DNA from: Heterodera schachtii
Lineage: Eukaryota > Nematoda > Chromadorea > Rhabditida > Heteroderidae
Length of the DNA stretch: 64,000 nt
Assembly (NCBI GenBank): GCA_023374025.1
Contig: SIJG01000052.1
Coordinates: 898,398 to 962,397 of the forward strand
Direction of reading: 5' to 3'
The notes under the pieces are model-generated. The model was not told the origin of the DNA, searched no databases, and was given only the letters and a program-made list of their open reading frames with translations. Positions 59,701 to 64,000 of the stretch are shown one piece after another (the stretch's first letter is position 1; each line of letters begins with the position of its first letter). Made by a program: the position numbers and the translations under genes.

Positions 59701-59973
59701 TTAAAAAACTTATCAAATGTAAGAAGTAATAAAAAAATGAAAAAAGCAAATAATAAAAAGCAATAAATTGAAGATAAGAAATTATTTTTATAAATAGTTT
59801 CATTTAAAAGAAAAAGAAAGTGTAATTAATAAAATTAAAAAAAATAAGCTAATGAGAAAATAGTTAAATAAATTAAATCATTTCGTAAAATATGTTTTTG
59901 TATTTAATTCTCAGAGTAATAAAAATAAAGAAATAATATTTTAAAAAATTAAATAATAAATCATTAATGCCGT
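56740..59973. other. A/T-rich gene desert
   Basis: No gene. Contains ACCGCCGGCGCCCC near 57249, the duplicate partner of 55588 at 58321-58440, and a TTTACCACAAGAGAGG segment at about 59237. Frames at 57813-58028 and 58290-58478 are Phe/Ile/Tyr-rich and reflect composition. Confidence 0.55.
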
Positions 59974-60112
59974 TTGAGACTCTCGGTCTCGAGTCTCGGC
60001 TCGAGAAAAATCTCGGTTTTTTTTTGGTCACGGTCTCGAGTCTCGGTCTCGGGTTTTCAGTCTCGGTCTTTGAGACTTTCGAGACTCGAGACCGAGACTT
60101 TTTTACACCCCT
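59974..60112. repeat. TCTCGGTCTCGAG word-repeat island
   Basis: About 140 bp made of GAGACTC/TCTCGGTCTCGAG words on both strands. The right end, read inverted, is TAGGGGTGTAAAAAAGTCTC, which looks like a hAT-style terminus. The left end is not obviously paired, so this may be a truncated element. A smaller relative is at 60895-60950. Confidence 0.65.
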
Positions 60113-61422
60113 AATGATTTGTTTTTTGTTAACTTAAAATTAATATATTTTGGGAAGTGTTTTCTTCTTTTTGTTTACTCATATACATAGGTGGTCCAGT
60201 GGATATTGTCCACTTGGTTTGGTTCCTTATTTTTGCGTTGGATCAGTTCATCTCCAAGTAGTTGTTTTCTTCTAATTTTTCAAAATGATTCCTTTTCCGA
60301 TAGGAATTCAATCACAATTTTAACAAAAGCTTAAGATATTATCATTTTTTGACTAAAATCACTTAATAAATTGCACTAAAAATTCAAAACTTTCCCCGGC
60401 GGCGCCTATCGGCACCCATTTTTCAATGGAAAATTCAAATAAATTTAATATTCTGTTAGTGCTTTTTTAAATTTAATCAAGAATAAAAAATCCATATTAT
60501 GATAATTATGGTTTATTTAATATATAGGGCTAAAATTTGCATTTTTCACCCGGCGACGCCTAAACCATCAATTTTTTCTTAAAAAATTAGCTCAAAATGC
60601 CAAATTTGGTAAATTTTTTGGTGAAAATCTGTTAACAAATCACACTTAAATTTTCTAAATTTTCCTCGGCGGCGCCTTTCGGCACCGCCGGACCCTATTA
60701 CCGAAAAGTTATTTGAAAAAAGTACGCCACAAAAAAATGATGTAAAAAAGTTTCATATGAAAAGGAAAAAAAGACGATAGCTTAAATAAGGAAAAAAGAC
60801 AAAAAATGTTTGAAAAATTCTAAAGATTGGTTTTTTAAATTTCTTTTATGGTTTAATCGATTTTGAAGTGAACAAGAAAATTTTTCGGAAAAAGTCTCAG
60901 TCTCGGGCCTCGACTCGAGAAAAGTCTTGGGTTTTTTGAGTCTCGGTATTTCCCGGGGAGGGGGGGGGGGGGGGGGGGGGGGTACCGTACTTTTCAAATA
61001 CATACATCAGAAAAAGAGGGCGGGCAAAGGAGGGGGGGGGGGGGGGCACAAATAATCAATTCATTCATTCTTCTTTTGGTTGATGAAGTGCAATTATGTG
61101 TTCTTTGAGGTCCTATTTAAATATTGGAATGACCCCAAAATGACTTCTCACTTCGCTCATCACTGATGATTACATAAGTGCTTTGCTATGTATGTTTGCC
61201 CCCCCCCCCCTTCTTCACTCAAATATTCATTTCCATTCCATGCCTTTTTTCATTTTTCAAATTTTTTGTTCTTTTGTGAGATCTCTTCCACCCATTAGAA
61301 ATAAAAAACTTTATTTGAGAAAAGTTTTTTCTTTGCTAAACCTGAGCATACTTAAAACTCTCTGTGTGTAATAGAACCTGTCGTGGGACAGAATATCGCA
61401 ACGGGATTTGGCTCTATTGCAC
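60113..61422. other. Intergenic region rich in GC hairpins and G/C homopolymers
   Basis: No gene. GC hairpin motifs occur at about 60393-60412 (CCCCGGCGGCGCCTATCGGC), 60548-60566 and 60665-60692. A second TCTCGG island is at 60895-60950, directly followed by a 22-G run (60961-60982). A 15-G run (61032-61046) and a 12-C run (61199-61210) follow. The minus frame at 60782-61003 begins in the poly-G and is not a gene. Confidence 0.55.
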
Positions 61423-61904
61423 TTTATGAGTCCAATTCACTATCCGCATGCATTTCTTGACCATAACTTTGTTCATATGCGAACAAGTCCTAATTTTTTT
61501 TTAGATACACGGAAACGAACTAAATGTCAATAGTACTCCAAAAAAAAATCTTTTTAAACCATTTTAGAAAAAAAATTGAAAATTTAAAAATTTGAATTTT
61601 CGACTTTTTGTTCGAATTCGGGTTCTAGGTTCGAAATTTGGCGGAATGGATGTCAGATTCGTGATCAGCGACCCGAAAAAACCTCTAGAAACTTGTTTTG
61701 AACGAATTTTTAAATTTAGAAAATTTCCGCGAAAAAATAGGGGCTACCATCTTAACTATTACCGATATGATTATTTAAGTATTACCTTATTTTGACTTTG
61801 TGCTTTTGAATGATATTACAAAATTAGGACTTGTTCGAACATGAACAAAGTTATGGTGGATACATTCATGAGGGTAGTGAATTGGACTCATAAAGTGCAA
61901 TAGA
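61423..61904. repeat. Terminal-inverted-repeat element, 482 bp, upstream of the Pmp3-like gene
   Basis: The left arm (61423-61503) and right arm (about 61826-61904) are inverted copies sharing TCTATTGCACTTTATGAGTC, CAATTCACTA, CCATAACTTTGTTCAT and GAACAAGTCCTAATT. The interior carries a dispersed-family member (CGACTTTTTGTTCGAATTCG ... ATTCGTGATCAGCGACCC, 61600-61678). It ends 163 bp before the start codon of the next gene and may affect its promoter. No coding sequence. Confidence 0.8.
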
Positions 61905-62067
61905 ACCCGGGACTTTGCTTAATCCGGGCCAAGATCCCATCACAAAAAACCTGGATTGCTTGGAAAGGTTCAATAATCCGAAAAATCTCATATTTCTTCC
62001 TTTTTAGCCTTTCTTTTTTCACTTTCCATTGACTGTGCTTTTTCGTCTTCAATTTTCTTCATCCAAA

Positions 62068-63388
62068 ATGGCGGAGGAAACCAGCAAAACCAGTGAAAAC
62101 ATCGTCGAGGACAACGGCATCAAAGTGCTCGACTCTTTGTTTGCCGCCGTCGCCCACGCCTCAAAATGTTTGGCGTTCGCTGCCGGCACGCCCAACTTCT
62201 GCTTGGCCACGCCCGCCTTTCTGGCTTTCATGGTACGGCCTTTTTCGGACGATTCCTCAATTTTTGGGCGAGGATGGTCAGTAAATAAAATGGTGTTTTC
62301 CGTAATTTACAAACATTTCCTCTCACTTTTTTTGGGTTGGCAAATAAAATGCCATCATTTCGCTGTGGATTTAGGCGCTAGGATTTCTATAAATTGTAAC
62401 CTTTGCACGTGCGCATCATAAATTAACACCACAAACTGCGGTCAAATTTACTCTTGCAAAAAATGTTGGCAAATTCGGCGGTTGCGGCCGAACTTTTTTT
62501 TTGTCGGTTGAGTAAGCCAAAAAATGGACCATTGTTTTTGTTTTGGCTTCTGTTTAAACCGAAAATAACACACCAATTTTAAAAATCAAATAAATCTTCG
62601 GAATGAATTTCCCCATTTTCCCAAAATTTTCCGTTAAATCGAAAATAAACTTTGTTTTTCTATTTTAGATTTGGTGCTGTTTCCTCATGCCGGTAATGGT
62701 CAAATAGGGCAGATGGTTTCATTTGAATTAACTGAAATGCGTTTTGTTTCAGCCGGTCGCTGTGGTGTTCCGTAGCTACCGCCGCGACGGCAACGCGTTC
62801 ACTGTGCAGGCGGCGTACAACGTCATTCTGTGGTGAGGGGAGGGGGGGGGGGGGGTCAACTTCATCTGAGCAAAGTGTACACTGCCATAAGTTATATTAA
62901 TTTGCTATCTATCGAAAACTATGTTTTTTTTAAATTTTAAAATTAAATTAAAAAATAAAAAGATGATGACTTCTTAAATTTTGTCCGAGGAGAATAGCGT
63001 CGACGGAGGCACAAAAAATGAAAATTTGCATTAGTAAATTTTTCAGTAACTTTTAACTTGGATGAAAAGAACGGAAAACCAAAGCCTCCTTCTCCCCCAA
63101 AAAAGTCAAAAATTCATTAAATTCCCTTCGCAACTTCGGCCCTCCCTTGCCCTTCCAATGATTTGTACATAGAAAAAGGGCCATCGCCCGGGGAAAATTT
63201 AATGCCATTGTATAAAAATGTGTCGGTCCATCGGTGGCACATATTTTTATATGAATTTCTCAGAATTGTTTTTTTTTGTTTATTTCCCATTTTGCTGCAG
63301 CTTCTTCCTCTGGGTGCCCGGCATGCTGCACGCCCTTTGGTTCATAGGTGAACAAGGGGTGCGCCGGCGCACCCCCCCCTCGTCGTAA
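62068..63388 (+). CDS. Pmp3/UPF0057-family small membrane protein, four exons
   Basis: Exons 62068-62232, 62669-62692, 62753-62832 and 63301-63388 join in frame into 118 codons plus stop. All three introns have GT-AG ends with T-rich acceptors (TATTTTAG, TTTGTTTCAG, TTTGCTGCAG). Phases are 0, 0 and 2. The first exon gives a ~55-residue leader (MAEETSKTSENIVEDNG...) not typical of short fungal or plant family members. The core is recognisable Pmp3: a first hydrophobic helix ending at MPPVAVVFR (family LPPLAVF), a polar turn YRRDGNAF, and a second helix ending at WVPGMLHALWFIG (family IPGIIHALY). The family are two-helix membrane proteins linked in yeast to membrane potential and ion tolerance; the role here is inferred only. 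The chosen ATG is the first in frame and has AAAATGG context. The last residues (RRRTPPSS) fall in a C-rich low-complexity stretch, and ATAG|GTGAAC at 63343-63352 could be a donor to another last exon. Confidence 0.8.
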
Positions 63389-63486
63389 GAGGCCTGGCGC
63401 ACCCCCCCCTCGTTCGTCGTAAGGGGGGCGGCTGTAAAGGGGGGGGGGGGGGTCGTCGTGGGGGGAGGGAGGGGGTCGTAACGAAG
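63360..63486. repeat. C-rich and G-rich low-complexity tract
   Basis: GGCGCACCCCCCCCTCGT occurs twice (63366 and 63397), followed by CGTAAG, then by G runs including 14 G (63439-63452) and GGGGGGAGGGAGGGGG. It overlaps the last codons of the Pmp3-like gene. Such tracts are prone to sequencing error and can form G-quadruplexes. Confidence 0.75.
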
Positions 63487-63589
63487 GAGGAAAATTTTAA
63501 ATTTGCACAATTTTCTTAACGAAATCAATACAAAACTCAAAAATTTTTCCCGGCGGCGTCTATCGGCAAGTAAAAATTACTTTATTTTA

Positions 63590-64000
63590 TCAAATAAAAA
63601 TACGGTATATAGCTTTTCGTTCTGGATCCTTAAAATGTGCATCTTTTCTAGTCGTTTTTTGAAAACCCTCCATATCAATTTGTTCTGCTCTAGCTTCATC
63701 GATTAATAAAGGCTCATCATCGTTTAAATTTTCATTTGAATACCCATGTGTACGCATTAGACTATCACTAGCATAGTGCCCCTCCTCTAGCAACCATCGT
63801 TCTTTAAACGATTGCATTGATATTTGCTCTACTGGCGGTCCATTCAATCTTATTCGAAGCTTTGCATCAAGATTTTCAGCTGTAATACTTGCGGACCTAT
63901 GCAAAGCAAAAATGTTCCTACTAAAAATTTTTTATTACCTTTTGCCACGCAAATAAAAGAGAACTGAAAACGCCCTTTCAGCATCCGCTGACCCAATGCC
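63590..64000 (-). CDS. hAT-family transposase, C-terminal exons (runs off window)
   Basis: On the minus strand, exon 64000-63939 encodes SADAERAFSVLFYLRGK, containing the S..ER.FS signature of the hAT dimerisation domain. A 42-bp intron (63938-63897, GTAATA...GCATAG) follows, then exon 63896-63590. That exon reads ASITAENLDAKLRIRLNGPP and continues through a W-x(5)-GH stretch (ERWLLEEGHYASD) to TGA. Splicing keeps the frame (AAAAG|G). The L..LRIR.NGP motif after the ER.FS block is characteristic of hAT C-termini, including domesticated zinc-finger-BED genes. AATAAA for polyadenylation is at 63581-63586 on the minus strand. The catalytic and BED-finger parts lie to the right of the window, so it cannot be said whether this is an active transposon, a remnant or a domesticated gene. 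The tail is acidic and longer than in many family members. Confidence 0.85.

Noticed and set aside
60782..61003. Minus-strand 73-codon frame with a Pro run
   Set aside because: The Pro run is the translation of the 22-G tract; no other support.

Overview
The window looks like a very AT-rich intergenic region of a metazoan nuclear genome, most likely a nematode. The reasons are short introns with T-rich acceptors (TTTTAG, TTTCAG), spliced genes, retroelement and hAT transposon genes, and long runs of A/T-dominated sequence with no genes. There is no sign of bacterial gene organisation. The nematode assignment is an inference from style and cannot be proven from these bases.

Layout. At the left edge (1-2333) is the 3' part of a GC-balanced gene for an envelope-like membrane glycoprotein, of the sort carried by endogenous retroelements or viral integrants. 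Its C-terminal coding part and 3' flank are repeated as a fragment at 6652-7169. From about 3 kb to 50 kb there is no convincing host gene. This desert is A/T-rich matrix studded with non-autonomous elements: inverted-repeat elements at 4594-4811, 8000-8231, 13812-14416 and 32304-32693; hAT-type elements at 22491-22676 and 26824-27528 (the latter with a perfect 8-bp target duplication); and a deleted LTR-like element at 35159-36226. It also holds tandem arrays of 126 bp (about seven copies, 12560-13456), 264 bp (three copies, 25226-26017) and 1238 bp (four copies, 37512-42460). Much of the A/T matrix appears to be old, diverged duplicates of itself.

A complete Ty3/Gypsy LTR retrotransposon lies at 50330-55218. 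Its 254-bp LTRs appear identical, and it has a 5-bp target duplication, a primer-binding-site-like sequence and a polypurine tract. Its pol is broken by an apparent internal deletion in reverse transcriptase, so this copy is young but probably not self-sufficient.

The right end contains the only convincing host gene, a four-exon Pmp3/UPF0057-type small membrane protein (62068-63388), and the C-terminal exons of a hAT-family transposase on the minus strand (63590-64000, running off the edge). Long poly-G/poly-C runs cluster around the host gene.

The least explained signals are a dispersed family with the core GCTGATCACGAATATGAC / TCCGAACAAAAAGTC; a set of GC-rich islands made of repeated self-complementary words (ACCGGT, TCTCGAG, GATCACGG, CCCGCGGG); a recurrent CCGGCGGCGCC...GGCACCGCCGG hairpin flanked by A/T; and the near-perfect 1238-bp array. 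No tRNA, rRNA, CRISPR array or prokaryotic operon was found.
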